From Acidobacteriota bacterium (GTDB taxonomy: Bacteria > Acidobacteriota > Thermoanaerobaculia > Multivoradales > Multivoraceae), in NCBI GenBank assembly GCA_028877275.1, contig JAPPFP010000026.1, positions 248,001-312,000 of the forward strand: a stretch of DNA of 64,000 bases, in the 5' to 3' direction. Each line of letters begins with the position of its first letter. The first letter of the stretch is position 1. Under the pieces are notes generated by a model. That model was not told the DNA's origin. It worked only from the letters and a program-made list of their open reading frames with translations, and ran no database searches. The position numbers and the translations under genes were made by a program. Below, piece by piece: positions 33,893 to 43,590 of the stretch.

Positions 33893-33936
33893 GCTGTTTG
33901 CGTCCCTCGCGGGGAGCTTACCGCCACGTTCCGGGC

Positions 33937-33942
33937 TAAGCT
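33937..33942 (+). promoter_or_regulatory. Candidate -10 element for the GlmS-like gene
   Basis: TAAGCT lies 10 bases before the ATG at 33953. The bases between are C/A-rich with no ribosome site, so the messenger is probably leaderless or nearly so. The sixty bases between this gene and the divergent nitrilase hold both promoters. Confidence 0.35.
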
Positions 33943-33952
33943 TCACGCACCC

Positions 33953-36900
33953 ATGTGCGGGATCGTCGGCATCCTGATGCGCCCCCACCCCGGACCGGCG
34001 ATCGACTCGCGCGAGCTGCTGGAGGGCCTCGCGGCCGCGGGCCGAGCCGCCGAGGACGCGGTGAGCGATTGCGGCCACGGCGAGGCGAAGCCGCTGGCCA
34101 CGGCTCTTTCCGCTGCCGCCTCCGGGCTTGCCGACTGGGATCGGCGGTTGCGTGCCCGGCCGGCTGTTCGATCTCTCGTGCGCGATCGGGCCCTGCGGGC
34201 CGCGATCGCCGAGGCGCTGCGGCCCTGCTCGGCGGCCGTGAGCCGGCTGGAAGCCAGCCTCGACGACGGCGCCGCGCGCTTCGGCGACGCCGGACTGGAG
34301 GCGGTGAATCAGGCCGCGGCGGCGCTGGCCGACGCCGAGTGGGCGATCCGGCGGGACCGGTTGCGGACCGCTGCGGAAGTGGGTGAGTTCGCGCCGGCCC
34401 GCGCCGGCGACGCCGGCCTCGACGTTCTGATCGCCGTCCAGCAAGCCTTCTCGTCGCTCGACCGGCTCGAGATTCGCGGCCGCGACTCGGCCGGACTGTT
34501 CCTGCTGCTCTCCGGGCACGGCCTCGACCCGGACGATCCGGCGGTCGGCGCCGAACTGCACGGCCGGACCGGGGATCCTCTGTTCGGTCATGGCGCGGTT
34601 CAGTTGGGCGGAGGACGGATCGGCCTGGTGTACAAGTGCGCGGAGGAAATCGGGGAACTGGGCGACAACGTTCGTTTCCTGCGCGCCGCGGTCGCCGCCG
34701 ATCCGTTGCTGGCTGCGGCGCTTGAGAGCCCGGACGTCGAGGCGGCCGTGCTCGGGCACACGCGCTGGGCCAGCGTTGGCCGGATCAACGAGGCAAACGC
34801 GCATCCGCTGAACGATGCGGAGGCCGGGGGAGACGACGCGGAAGGCCGGCGGCCGCCCCGGGTGATCGCGGCGATCAACGGCGACATCGACAACCACGCC
34901 GACCTGACAGTGTTGGAGAACCTGGAGTTCGACTCCCGCATCACCACGGATGCGAAGGTGATGCCGGTTCTCATGTCGCGCCGGCTGGCCGGCGGCGACA
35001 CGCCCTTCGACACCTTCCGCGAGACGGTGGCCGCGTTCGAGGGTTCGCTCGCCGTCGGCGCGCTCACCTGGGACGATCCGTCACGGCTCTACCTGGCGAC
35101 CCAGGGCAGCGGCCAGGGTCTGTACGTCGGGCTGGCCGATCACGCCTTCGTGGTCGCAAGCGAACCCTACGGCCTGGTCGAGGAGACCGCGACCTGGCTG
35201 CGCCTGGACGGTGAGGCGGAACCGGACCGCGCCGGCGCCGGTTGGGGCCAGATCGTCGTGCTCGACGCCGATCGCGCCGGCGAACTGGAGGGCATCGAAC
35301 GGTACGCGGCCGGAGGCTCGCCGCTGCCGGTGGCGCCGGAAGAGCTCGACCATGCCGAGATCACGACCCGCGACATCGACCGCGGCGAGTTCCCTCACTT
35401 CCTGCTCAAGGAGATCAGCGAGGCGCCGCGTTCCGTGCGCAACACGGTGCGCGGCAAGCTGCGGGAGGACGCGACCGGCCGCCTGCGGGTTTCGGTCGGT
35501 GAGCGGACGTTGCCGGAGGCGGTTGCGCGGGCTTTGCGGGAGGGGACGGTCGCGCGCATCGTCGTCACCGGTCAGGGCACAGCGGCCGTCGCCGGTCAGG
35601 GCATCGCCGCGGCGATCGAGGGACGTCTGCGCGAGCGTGGCCTCAGCCGCCCGCGGGTCGATGCGATGCCGGCGACCGAGCTCTCAGGCTTCCACCTGGC
35701 TCCTGGCATGCACGACACCGTGGTCGTCGCAGTCAGCCAATCCGGCACGACGACGGACACGCTGCGCACAGTCAACCTGGCGCAACGCCGGGGCGCCCGC
35801 GCGATCGCGATCGTGAACCGCCGCAACTCGGATCTGGCGGAGCGGGCGGACGGCGTGCTCTACACCTCGGATGGGCGCGACGTGGAGATGAGCGTCGCGT
35901 CCACGAAGGCCTTCTACTCCCAGATCGCGGCGGGGATGCTGCTCGCCGTGGCGATCACCGACCAGGTCGCGGGCGGACCGGACGAGCGTCCCGCCGCCGA
36001 CCGCCTCCTGCGGGAACTGCGGAACCTGCCCGACGCGATGGAGCGCACCCTCGCCCTGCGGTCCGCGATCGCCGCCGCCGCCAGGGAGTACGCGCCGCGA
36101 TTGCGGGACTGGTCGGTGGTCGGCAACGGACTCGACCGGATCGCCGCTGAAGAGATCCGGATCAAGCTCTCCGAGCTCTGCTACAAGGCGATCGCCTGTG
36201 ACGCGACGGAAGACAAGAAGCACATCGACCTGTCGTCCGAGCCGCTGATCCTGGTTTGCGCGACCGGAGTCCAGGGCTCGACGGCGGCCGACACCCGGAA
36301 GGAGATCGACGTCTACCGCGCCCACCGCGCGACGCCCATCGTCATCGCTTCCGAGGGCGCGGCGTTCCCGTCCGCGGCAGCGACGATCGAAGTGCCCGAG
36401 GTTCCGCCCGAGCTGTCCTTCGTGCTGGCGACCGTGGTCGGACACCTGTTCGGCTACTACGCGGCCCTCGCCATCGACGACCTCGCTACGCCGCTACGGG
36501 CGATCCGCACGGCGCTGAATGACGCGGCCGCCGGCGGTACGGCGCGGCCGGTGGCTCGGCTGCACGGGATCGCCGGCGCCGAGATCGACGCAGTCAGCGA
36601 GGGCCTGGCCGGCGGCCGCTACGACGGCAACCTGCACGTCGGCCGGGCGGTGCGGCTGGCGGTGGCCCTCGACGCGCTGTGCGACGCCCGCGCCGGCGGC
36701 GAGGAGAACCAACTCGCTGAGTTGCGAGAGGCTCTCGATCCGGTGATCGACGACCTCACCCGGCACATCGACACGATCAAGCACCAGGCAAAGACGGTCA
36801 CCGTGGGCATATCCCGCCACGACCAGACGCTGGGCCGGATGACGCTGGATGCGGCGCTTCGCCAGGCCGGCGCGCCGCCGGAGTCGATCTCCGCGGAGGA

Positions 36901-37423
36901 TCGACGGACGATGAGCGCGCTCGACCCCTTCGTCGACCAGGTGCTCGGCTACGTCCGCTATCGGCTCCGGTCAGGCGGCGAGGGTCCGCCGCCCGGCGAC
37001 GACGCCACCATCCGGGTCCTGCGCGCCGGCGGCCTGTGCCGCGACCTGCAGTCGCGCACGGTTCGGCAACCGCTGCTCCAGGGCACGAAGTACGCCGTGG
37101 CGGTCGAAGGCCGGCTGATGGCGGCCAGGGGACGGACCGACGGGCGGGTCTTCGTCGTGGTCCCGGAGCTTGCGGACGGCGAGGTCTCCGCCCTGGTCCT
37201 GATCCACGTGCGCTTCCGGGAACGGGCGGGGGCTCCGGCGCTGCGGCGCCTGCTGTCGGACTACCGCGAGCGGTACGACGGCCTCCGGGATCACGTGCTC
37301 AGGAAGGCACCTGATTTCGACGACCGGCTACTGGCCGAACTTCCCGTCGAGGACCTGCTGATCGACCCGGTGGCCCAGCTCGCGGAACGCTGGCACGGCA
37401 CTCCTTCCGGGGGCGCCTCGTGA
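33953..37423 (+). CDS. Giant GlmS-like glutamine amidotransferase / SIS-domain isomerase
   Basis: 1156 residues, about twice the usual GlmS (about 610). It begins MCGIVGI with the N-terminal nucleophile Cys2. An Ala/Arg-rich helical insertion covers about residues 15-170 before the amidotransferase resumes at LEIRGRDSAG. GHTRWASVGRINEANAHP (near 268) and INGDIDNHADL follow, so the glutaminase site looks intact. Two SIS domains follow: VVVAVSQSGTTTDTL with SVASTKAFYSQ (about 580-660), then a second with IRIKLSELCYKA (about 739). After about residue 845 come some 310 extra residues of unknown fold. GlmS makes glucosamine 6-phosphate from fructose 6-phosphate and glutamine. The TGA overlaps the epimerase start. 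Confidence 0.82.
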   Translation: MCGIVGILMRPHPGPAIDSRELLEGLAAAGRAAEDAVSDCGHGEAKPLATALSAAASGLADWDRRLRARPAVRSLVRDRALRAAIAEALRPCSAAVSRLEASLDDGAARFGDAGLEAVNQAAAALADAEWAIRRDRLRTAAEVGEFAPARAGDAGLDVLIAVQQAFSSLDRLEIRGRDSAGLFLLLSGHGLDPDDPAVGAELHGRTGDPLFGHGAVQLGGGRIGLVYKCAEEIGELGDNVRFLRAAVAADPLLAAALESPDVEAAVLGHTRWASVGRINEANAHPLNDAEAGGDDAEGRRPPRVIAAINGDIDNHADLTVLENLEFDSRITTDAKVMPVLMSRRLAGGDTPFDTFRETVAAFEGSLAVGALTWDDPSRLYLATQGSGQGLYVGLADHAFVVASEPYGLVEETATWLRLDGEAEPDRAGAGWGQIVVLDADRAGELEGIERYAAGGSPLPVAPEELDHAEITTRDIDRGEFPHFLLKEISEAPRSVRNTVRGKLREDATGRLRVSVGERTLPEAVARALREGTVARIVVTGQGTAAVAGQGIAAAIEGRLRERGLSRPRVDAMPATELSGFHLAPGMHDTVVVAVSQSGTTTDTLRTVNLAQRRGARAIAIVNRRNSDLAERADGVLYTSDGRDVEMSVASTKAFYSQIAAGMLLAVAITDQVAGGPDERPAADRLLRELRNLPDAMERTLALRSAIAAAAREYAPRLRDWSVVGNGLDRIAAEEIRIKLSELCYKAIACDATEDKKHIDLSSEPLILVCATGVQGSTAADTRKEIDVYRAHRATPIVIASEGAAFPSAAATIEVPEVPPELSFVLATVVGHLFGYYAALAIDDLATPLRAIRTALNDAAAGGTARPVARLHGIAGAEIDAVSEGLAGGRYDGNLHVGRAVRLAVALDALCDARAGGEENQLAELREALDPVIDDLTRHIDTIKHQAKTVTVGISRHDQTLGRMTLDAALRQAGAPPESISAEDRRTMSALDPFVDQVLGYVRYRLRSGGEGPPPGDDATIRVLRAGGLCRDLQSRTVRQPLLQGTKYAVAVEGRLMAARGRTDGRVFVVVPELADGEVSALVLIHVRFRERAGAPALRRLLSDYRERYDGLRDHVLRKAPDFDDRLLAELPVEDLLIDPVAQLAERWHGTPSGGAS

Positions 37424-38391
37424 GGGTTCTGCTGACCGGCAGCGCCGGCTTCATCGGTTTCCACGTGGCCAGGGCCCTGCTCGAGCGCGGCGACGAGGTG
37501 ATCGGGTACGACAACTTCAATCCGTACTACGACCCGGAGCTCAAGGAACGGCGCAACGCCATCCTCGAGGAGCAACCCAACTTCCGCCTCCTGCGCGCCG
37601 ACGTCGGCGACCGCGAGGCGCTGCGGGACTCGTTCGACGACCTCGTCCGCGGCGTCTCCGGCACGGAGACCAGGGTCTGCCACCTGGCGGCCCAGGCCGG
37701 GGTGCGGCACTCGATCGATCATCCGAACCAGTTCGTGCGAGACAACGTGCAGGCCTTCACGTACATTCTCGAACTCTGCCGGACTCACGAGGTCGGCGGC
37801 CTGATCTACGCCTCGAGCAGCTCGGTCTACGGCGACAGCACGCGGGAGCGGCTCAGCGAGACGGACAGCACGTCGTCACAGTGCTCGCTCTACGGCGCGA
37901 CGAAGAAGATGAACGAGCTGATGGCGTCCGTGTACCACCACCTCTACGGCATGCGTGTCACGGGCCTGCGGTTCTTCACCGTCTACGGCCCCTGGGGCCG
38001 GCCCGACATGGCGCTGTTTCTCTTCACCGGCGCCCTGCTCCGTGGCGAGCCGATCAGTGTCTTCGGCCATGGCCGGATGCACCGGGACTTCACCTACATC
38101 GACGACATCGTGACCGGCGTCGTCTCGGCGATCGACCGCAACCACGAGGACCTCGTCTGCAACCTCGCCGCCGGCCGCACCGAGGAACTGATGGAGTTCA
38201 TCCGGCAGATCGAACGGAGTTGCGGCCGCGAGGGCGACAAGGAGTTCCTGCCGATGCAGCCCGGCGACGTCGTGCGGACCTCGGCCGACCTCACACGCGC
38301 GCGGGAGTACCTCGGCTACGAGCCGACGACCGCGATCGTCGACGGCATCCCCCGCTTCGTCGAGTGGTACCGCGAGTACTACGGCCTCTAG
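37420..38391 (+). CDS. NAD-dependent nucleotide-sugar epimerase, UDP-glucuronate 4-epimerase-like
   Basis: 323 residues of an extended short-chain dehydrogenase. It has the NAD loop GSAGFIG at residues 7-13, YDNFNPYYDPELK as in glucuronate 4-epimerases, HLAAQAGVRHSI, and the catalytic Tyr158-x3-Lys162 in YGATKK with Ser around 132-135. RFFTVYGPWGRPDMAL and FGHGRMHRDFTYIDD bind the nucleotide sugar. The likely reaction is UDP-glucuronate to UDP-galacturonate. GTG at 37420 overlaps the stop of the GlmS-like gene, so the two are translationally coupled and probably serve one surface-polysaccharide pathway. Confidence 0.88.
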   Translation: MRVLLTGSAGFIGFHVARALLERGDEVIGYDNFNPYYDPELKERRNAILEEQPNFRLLRADVGDREALRDSFDDLVRGVSGTETRVCHLAAQAGVRHSIDHPNQFVRDNVQAFTYILELCRTHEVGGLIYASSSSVYGDSTRERLSETDSTSSQCSLYGATKKMNELMASVYHHLYGMRVTGLRFFTVYGPWGRPDMALFLFTGALLRGEPISVFGHGRMHRDFTYIDDIVTGVVSAIDRNHEDLVCNLAAGRTEELMEFIRQIERSCGREGDKEFLPMQPGDVVRTSADLTRAREYLGYEPTTAIVDGIPRFVEWYREYYGL

Positions 38392-38395
38392 CTAG

Positions 38396-39784
38396 CTAGT
38401 CCAGTCGCGCCGCCCAGGCCGCGGTCCGCTGCCGCATCGCCGGCGCGTCCTCGGGCAGGATCATGCCCTGCTCGATCGAACGGTCCAGTGCAGCATTCCA
38501 GGCCTCGAGATAGTGCTTGCTGTCCGGGTACAGCGCCGTCAGCTGCTCGCTGTCGAAGTCGGTCGCGGTGCCGTAAAGGAACCCGAACCGCGTCCCTTCC
38601 CTCTGCGTGCCGAATCCGCTGTGCGACGCGGTCGGCGCCTCGAGTTCCGGCAGGCGGATGCCGCCCATGGCGTTGCCGTGTTCGTCACGGACGACCTCGG
38701 GATTGGGATCGCCGGCCTTCATTTCCACGCGCGGCATCCTCGGTGGTTCGACACCGTCGGTGATCCAGCGGTGCAGATGCCGGATCGCGGCCTGGTACAC
38801 CGGCGTGTAGGACAGCCAGTTGGAGCCTTCGACGGTGCGCTCCTTCGGTCTCGCCGCGGAGACGTGCGATGTCCCCGCCACCTCCCAGAGCCGGAAGCGG
38901 GCCGAGTCCGGCTCGCTTATGGGGTGGTAGCTGGCCAACTCGGTCTCCGAGTTCACGACGATGACCGGGACGTCCAGGTCGGATCGGATCGACGCGAGAC
39001 TTCGTCCCCGGCGCCCGCCGCCACGCTCGGACGTGAACGGCACGACGCCGCCGAAGTCGATGAACGGCAGGTAACCGTCGAACACCTTCGTCAGCCGGTG
39101 GACGCCGTTGATGTAGGTGCGCAGCCGCGCGGCGGACTGGGAAGCGCCGGCAGCGACCAGGCGCTCGACCTCGAGGCCGCCCATCGGATCCAGGCCCTGC
39201 CGGTTGCGTTCAGGACCGATGGCGTTCGCGACCTGGGTGAAGATGTCGTACGAGTAGGCGTCGCCGGGGTGCACGAGTGAGCCGTAGCGTTCCGGGTCCC
39301 ACGCCTTGAGTCCGCCGGGATTCTGGGGGAAACCGTGGACACCGACCTTCTGCGCGGATACGCCCACCCAGGCATAGCCGCGCAGGGCCTCGTCGCTCGC
39401 GGAACCGAGTTCGAAGCCGGCGGTGACGTTGAGCCAGAAGACGATGACCGTGCCGTTGAATGCCGACGCCTCTTGCGGCCGGACCACCAGCAGGCGGGTC
39501 TTGAAGTTCGCCTTGTCGGTGGACGCCCGGGTGTTCCACTGGCCGTCCGCGCCCTGGGTGCCAGAGGCGAGTTCGTACGCGGTCGCCTCGCCCTCGAGGA
39601 AGTACTCCTCGGTGAGGTAGCCGCGATCCGCCACGTTCACCGCGGCGAACGGCGTGCCGCGTTCCCCGCCCGTGATGGGCCCGGACAGGGTTGGCGCGTC
39701 TTGCGCGCTCGCGAAGGCCGCGCCGAGCGCCAGCAGGATCGCTGCGAACGTCATCTGGCTGATCCTCTTCGCGGTGTCTTCCAT
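38396..39784 (-). CDS. Exported alpha/beta hydrolase domain protein (Abhydrolase_10 type)
   Basis: 462 residues starting with a signal peptide (ISQMTFAAILLALGAAFASAQD, cleavage after the ASA). The core has the family's nucleophile GASQSAARLRTYINGVH near residue 210. SETELASYHPISEPDSARFRLWEVAGTSH carries the acid and His regions, and the HRWITDGVEPPRMP ending is also typical. Members are secreted esterase-like proteins of unknown substrate, abundant in Acidobacteriota and Alphaproteobacteria. The ATG at 39784 is used because it opens the signal peptide. It diverges from the TPP-enzyme gene across 87 bases. Confidence 0.82.
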   Translation of the reverse strand: MEDTAKRISQMTFAAILLALGAAFASAQDAPTLSGPITGGERGTPFAAVNVADRGYLTEEYFLEGEATAYELASGTQGADGQWNTRASTDKANFKTRLLVVRPQEASAFNGTVIVFWLNVTAGFELGSASDEALRGYAWVGVSAQKVGVHGFPQNPGGLKAWDPERYGSLVHPGDAYSYDIFTQVANAIGPERNRQGLDPMGGLEVERLVAAGASQSAARLRTYINGVHRLTKVFDGYLPFIDFGGVVPFTSERGGGRRGRSLASIRSDLDVPVIVVNSETELASYHPISEPDSARFRLWEVAGTSHVSAARPKERTVEGSNWLSYTPVYQAAIRHLHRWITDGVEPPRMPRVEMKAGDPNPEVVRDEHGNAMGGIRLPELEAPTASHSGFGTQREGTRFGFLYGTATDFDSEQLTALYPDSKHYLEAWNAALDRSIEQGMILPEDAPAMRQRTAAWAARLD

Positions 39785-39871
39785 CTCTTGGGTCCTCCAG
39801 CTTCTGGGACGTTCCTGGTTCCGGGTATCGTAGCCGCCCCTCTCCCCACCCAGAATCTCAGGAGTTCCAGC

Positions 39872-41512
39872 GTGAAGGTAGCCCAGGGTGTCGCCGAGTA
39901 CCTCAAGCGGGAGGGCGTCGAGTTCATCGTCGCTTACCCGGTCAACCCGATCATCGAGGCCGCGGCGGTGGCGGACATCCGCACCGTGATCGTCCGCCAG
40001 GAGCGGATCGGCCTGCACATGGCCGACGCCGTCAGCCGGCTGAGTTCCGGCAGGCAGCTCGGTGTGTTCACGATGCAGAGCGGGCCGGGAACCGAGAACG
40101 CCTTCGGCGGTGTGGCGCAGGCCTACGGCGAATCGGCGCCCATCCTGGTTATGCCGATGGGGTACAGCCGCCGGGCTATGCACGTGGCGCCGAACTTCAA
40201 CGCGGTGGCCAACTTCCAGCACGTGACGAAGTGGTGCGAGCCGCTGAGCATGGGCAAGGCGCTGCCCGAGGTGATGCGCCGGGCTTTCACTCAGCTCCGC
40301 TCCGGCCGGCCGGGACCGGTGATGGTCGAGGTGCCGGCGGATGTCTTCGGCGAGGACGTGCCGGACGATCTCGGCCCTCGCCCGAGCGGAACGGTACGCG
40401 TCGGCCCCGATCCGGGCCTGGTGAGCCAGGCCGCGGAGATGCTGGCGGGGGCCGAGCGGCCGGTGATCTACGCGGGCCAGGGCGTCCACTACGCGGAGGC
40501 CTGGGACGAACTGCGGCGCCTGGCGGAGCTGCTCAGCGCGCCGGTGACGACGAGTCTTGGCGGCAAGAGCGCCTTCAACGAGGACCATCCCCTGTCGCTC
40601 GGCTCGGGCGGCCGCGCGGTGCCGAAGACGGTCCACGAGTTCCTGGGTGCCGCCGACGTGATCTTCGGCATCGGCTGCAGCTTCACGACCACCGCGTTCG
40701 GCATCTACTTCGGCAAGTACCCGCAGGCGAAGTACCTGCACGCGACCCTCGACCCGGTCGACCTGAACAAGAACGTTGCCTCGGAATGCGTGGTCGCGGG
40801 TGACGCGAAGCTGACGCTGGCCGCCCTGATCGCCGAGCTGGAAGGCCGGTCGCTTCCGCACGCGGCCTCGAGGGCCGACTCCGTGCCGGCGGAGATCGAG
40901 CGGATCCGCTCCGGCTGGCTCGACGAGTGGATGCCGAAACTCACGTCCGAGGGGACGCCGCTCTCGCCGTACCGCGTGCTCTGGGACCTGATGCACACGG
41001 TCGACCGGGACAACGTGATCATCACCCACGACGCCGGTTCGCCGCGCGACCAGATCTCGCCGTTCTGGCGCAGCACGACGCCGCTCTCCTACATCGGCTG
41101 GGGCAAGACGACCCAACTCGGCTACGGCCTCGGCCTGGCGATGGGCGCCAAGCTCGCCCGGCCGGACAAGCTCTGCATCAACGTCTGGGGCGACGCCGCG
41201 ATCGGCTTCACCGGCATGGACTTCGAGACGGCCGTGCGCGAACGCCTGCCGATCCTCTCCATCCTGTTCAACAACTTCTCGATGGCGATCGAGCTGCCGA
41301 TCATGCAGGTGGCGACCGAGAAGTACCGCAGCACGGACATCTCCGGCCACTACGCCGACATGGCGAAGGCTTTCGGCGGCTACGGCGAGCGGGTCACCGA
41401 TCCCGCGGAGATCGTCCCGGCGATCCGCCGCGGCATCGAGGCGACCGAGTCGGGGACGCCGGCCCTGCTGGAGTTCATCACCGAGAAGGAGATCGGCATC
41501 TCCAGCTACTAG
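39872..41512 (+). CDS. Thiamine-pyrophosphate-dependent enzyme, acetolactate-synthase-like
   Basis: 546 residues with the three ThDP-enzyme domains. The PYR domain has the catalytic Glu44 in VRQERIGLHMADA and FTMQSGPGTENAFGG. The central domain is PGLVSQAAEMLAGAERPVIYAGQG. The PP domain has the metal motif in NVWGDAAIGFTGMDFETAVRERLPILSILFNN (about residue 435 on), where the usual GDG reads GDA. Homology is to the acetolactate synthase/benzoylformate decarboxylase group, but the substrate is not clear. No small regulatory subunit follows. GGAG lies 7 bases before the GTG start. It is a single gene ending three bases from the convergent aminotransferase. Confidence 0.85.
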   Translation: MKVAQGVAEYLKREGVEFIVAYPVNPIIEAAAVADIRTVIVRQERIGLHMADAVSRLSSGRQLGVFTMQSGPGTENAFGGVAQAYGESAPILVMPMGYSRRAMHVAPNFNAVANFQHVTKWCEPLSMGKALPEVMRRAFTQLRSGRPGPVMVEVPADVFGEDVPDDLGPRPSGTVRVGPDPGLVSQAAEMLAGAERPVIYAGQGVHYAEAWDELRRLAELLSAPVTTSLGGKSAFNEDHPLSLGSGGRAVPKTVHEFLGAADVIFGIGCSFTTTAFGIYFGKYPQAKYLHATLDPVDLNKNVASECVVAGDAKLTLAALIAELEGRSLPHAASRADSVPAEIERIRSGWLDEWMPKLTSEGTPLSPYRVLWDLMHTVDRDNVIITHDAGSPRDQISPFWRSTTPLSYIGWGKTTQLGYGLGLAMGAKLARPDKLCINVWGDAAIGFTGMDFETAVRERLPILSILFNNFSMAIELPIMQVATEKYRSTDISGHYADMAKAFGGYGERVTDPAEIVPAIRRGIEATESGTPALLEFITEKEIGISSY

Positions 41513-41515
41513 GGC

Positions 41516-42931
41516 CTAGTCGCAGCACACCGGTGGCCCCAGCAGCGAGGGCGCCGGCTCCTTGCGGGCGATCGCGCTGTCGATCGCCTTCGGCAGTACG
41601 GTGACGATCTTCTCGATTTCCTCCTCGCCGAGGATGAAGGGTGGACCCAGGCACACCACGTCGCGGGCGGAATCGTTGCCGCCGGGGTAGAAGAAGACGT
41701 CCATCGACAGACCGGCCGCCACGATGGCGTTGACCATCGCGGCCTCGGCCGCGAACGGCTCCAGCGTCTCGCGGTCCTGGACGATCTCGATGCCGTAGAG
41801 CAGGCCGCGGCCGCGGACCTCGGCGACGTGGGGATGGTCGGCGAGGGTCTCCCGCAGGCGCTCGCCGAGCACCGCGCCGACGGTGGCGGCGCGTTCGACG
41901 AGTTCCTCGTCCTCGAGGATGCGCAGAACCTCGGTGGCGGCCGCGCAGGCGGGCGAATGGGCGCCGTAGGTGAAGAACATCACCGAGTCCCCCGCTTCCG
42001 CGATCGGCGCTGTGACCTCCTCGCGGGCGCAGATCGCGACCAGGGGCGCGTAGCCGCCGGTCAGCCCCTTGCCACCGACCAGGATGTCGGGCACCACGTC
42101 CCAGTGGTCGACGCCGAACTTGCGGCCGGTCCGGCCGTAGCCGGTCATCACCTCGTCGGCGATCAGCAGGATGCCGTGCCGCCTGCAGATGCGGGCGACC
42201 CGCTCGAGGTAGTCACCCGGGGGCACGAGCGCACCGGCGTTCGAGCCGACGATCGGTTCGACGACGAAGGCCGCGATCTCCTCCGGGCCGATCTCCTCGA
42301 ACACGCGTTCCACCTCGTCGGCACAGGCGACGTCACAGCCGGGAAACGTCTTGCCCAGCGGACAGCGCATGCAGTAGTGGGCGGGCGGCCGCGGCTGGTC
42401 GGTCTGCTCGTCGACCAGCCACGGCTCGAAGCCGGCCCGGCGTCCCATGTGTCCGCCCACCGCCAGCGTCGCCATCGTGGCGCCGTGGTAGGAGAGCTGT
42501 CGCCCGAACACCCGCCAGCGCTCGGGACGCCCCGCCGACAGGTGGTGCTGGCGGGCGAACCGGATCGCCAGGTCCATCGCCTCGGAACCGCCGCTCGCGA
42601 ACAGGACGCGGTCGATGTCGCCGGGCAGCCAGCGGGTCCGCATGCGGTGGACCAGTTCCGTTCGCGCCGGTGTGGCGAAGGGAGGCACGATGTAGTCGGT
42701 CTGCGCCGCGGCGTGTGCGTATGCCTCCGCCACCTCTCGCCGCCCGTGCCCGATGTTCGAGACGATGGCGCCGCCGGCGGCGTCGAGGATCCGCCGGCCG
42801 TTGGGCGTGATCATGTAGCAGCCCTCGGCGGCCGCTACCTCCAGGGGCGCCCTGCCCTGGCCCAGGAAGGGGTAGTCGTCGGCGTGCGCCAGGCGGGCGC
42901 CCGCGGTCGGCCGCGAATCGGCGGTGTCCAT
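41516..42931 (-). CDS. Class III aminotransferase (PLP)
   Basis: 471 residues with the fold-type I class III plan. FASGGSEAMDLAIRFAR is the phosphate loop, LLIADEVMTGYGRTG carries the ring-stacking Asp, and the Schiff-base Lys is at about 288 in LVGGKGLTGGYAP. A cysteine-rich CMRCPLGKTFPGCDVACADE at about 195-215 is a mark of the beta-alanine/omega-amino-acid:pyruvate branch. The amino donor is not determined. The ATG at 42931 is chosen, giving a normal N-terminus; the frame stays open further upstream across the divergent nitrile hydratase promoter. Confidence 0.86.
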   Translation of the reverse strand: MDTADSRPTAGARLAHADDYPFLGQGRAPLEVAAAEGCYMITPNGRRILDAAGGAIVSNIGHGRREVAEAYAHAAAQTDYIVPPFATPARTELVHRMRTRWLPGDIDRVLFASGGSEAMDLAIRFARQHHLSAGRPERWRVFGRQLSYHGATMATLAVGGHMGRRAGFEPWLVDEQTDQPRPPAHYCMRCPLGKTFPGCDVACADEVERVFEEIGPEEIAAFVVEPIVGSNAGALVPPGDYLERVARICRRHGILLIADEVMTGYGRTGRKFGVDHWDVVPDILVGGKGLTGGYAPLVAICAREEVTAPIAEAGDSVMFFTYGAHSPACAAATEVLRILEDEELVERAATVGAVLGERLRETLADHPHVAEVRGRGLLYGIEIVQDRETLEPFAAEAAMVNAIVAAGLSMDVFFYPGGNDSARDVVCLGPPFILGEEEIEKIVTVLPKAIDSAIARKEPAPSLLGPPVCCD

Positions 42932-42996
42932 GGCTTGAGAATAGCCCTTAGTAGACTCCCGCCCGCTGCCGGGAGCGTTGCGGCGGCCGTCGGAGC

Positions 42997-43590
42997 ATGA
43001 ACGGAATCCACGACATGGGCGGCATGCACGGCTTCGGCCGCGTGGAGCGGCGTCCGGACGAGGCCCTGTTCCCGGAGGCCTGGCAGGGGCGGGTGTGCGC
43101 TCTCGTCGGCTACGCGATGGGCGCCGGGTTGGCGAACATCGACGCCTTTCGCCATGCGATCGAGCGGATGCCACCGGGCCGCTATCTCTCGGACGGCTAC
43201 TACGGTCGCTGGCTCTACGCGCTGGAGACCCTGGCGGAGGAAAGGCTGGGCGGCAGCGCGACGGTTGAGCGGCCCGATCACGTGGGCTCGGTCGTGCGCG
43301 AGATCGGACGCGAGCCCCGGTTCGCGGTCGGCGACGCGGTGCGCACCTGGAACCGCCACCCGCAGGGGCACACGCGGTTGCCCGGCTACGCCCGCGATCG
43401 GAGGGGCGTGGTCGCCGAGGTCCATCCGGCCTGCGTCTATCCCGACACGAACGCCGACGGCCGGGGCGAGTCGCCGGAGTATCTCTACACCGTCGCTTTC
43501 GAGAGCCGGGAGCTCTGGGGTGAGGAGGCGGAGGTCGGCGCCACCGTCTACATCGATCTGTTCGAGCCGTACCTGGAGGCGCCCGAGTGA
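42997..43590 (+). CDS. nthB: Nitrile hydratase beta subunit
   Basis: 197 residues beginning with the beta-subunit signature MNGIHDMGGMHGFG. The C-terminal SH3-like domain has FAVGDAVRTWNRHPQGHTRLPGYARDRRG, and the protein ends in IDLFEPYLE. With the alpha subunit it hydrates nitriles to amides. It is shorter than many beta subunits, with a compact middle. GGAG precedes the ATG by about 6 bases. Beta precedes alpha, and the stop overlaps the alpha start. This beta-first order is the usual one for cobalt-type enzymes. Confidence 0.94.
   Translation: MNGIHDMGGMHGFGRVERRPDEALFPEAWQGRVCALVGYAMGAGLANIDAFRHAIERMPPGRYLSDGYYGRWLYALETLAEERLGGSATVERPDHVGSVVREIGREPRFAVGDAVRTWNRHPQGHTRLPGYARDRRGVVAEVHPACVYPDTNADGRGESPEYLYTVAFESRELWGEEAEVGATVYIDLFEPYLEAPE

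Noticed and set aside
33239..33952. Possible N-terminal extension of the GlmS-like protein
   Set aside because: GlmS needs Cys at position 2 after Met; MCGIVGI at 33953 provides it, and the upstream part is antisense to the nitrilase gene.
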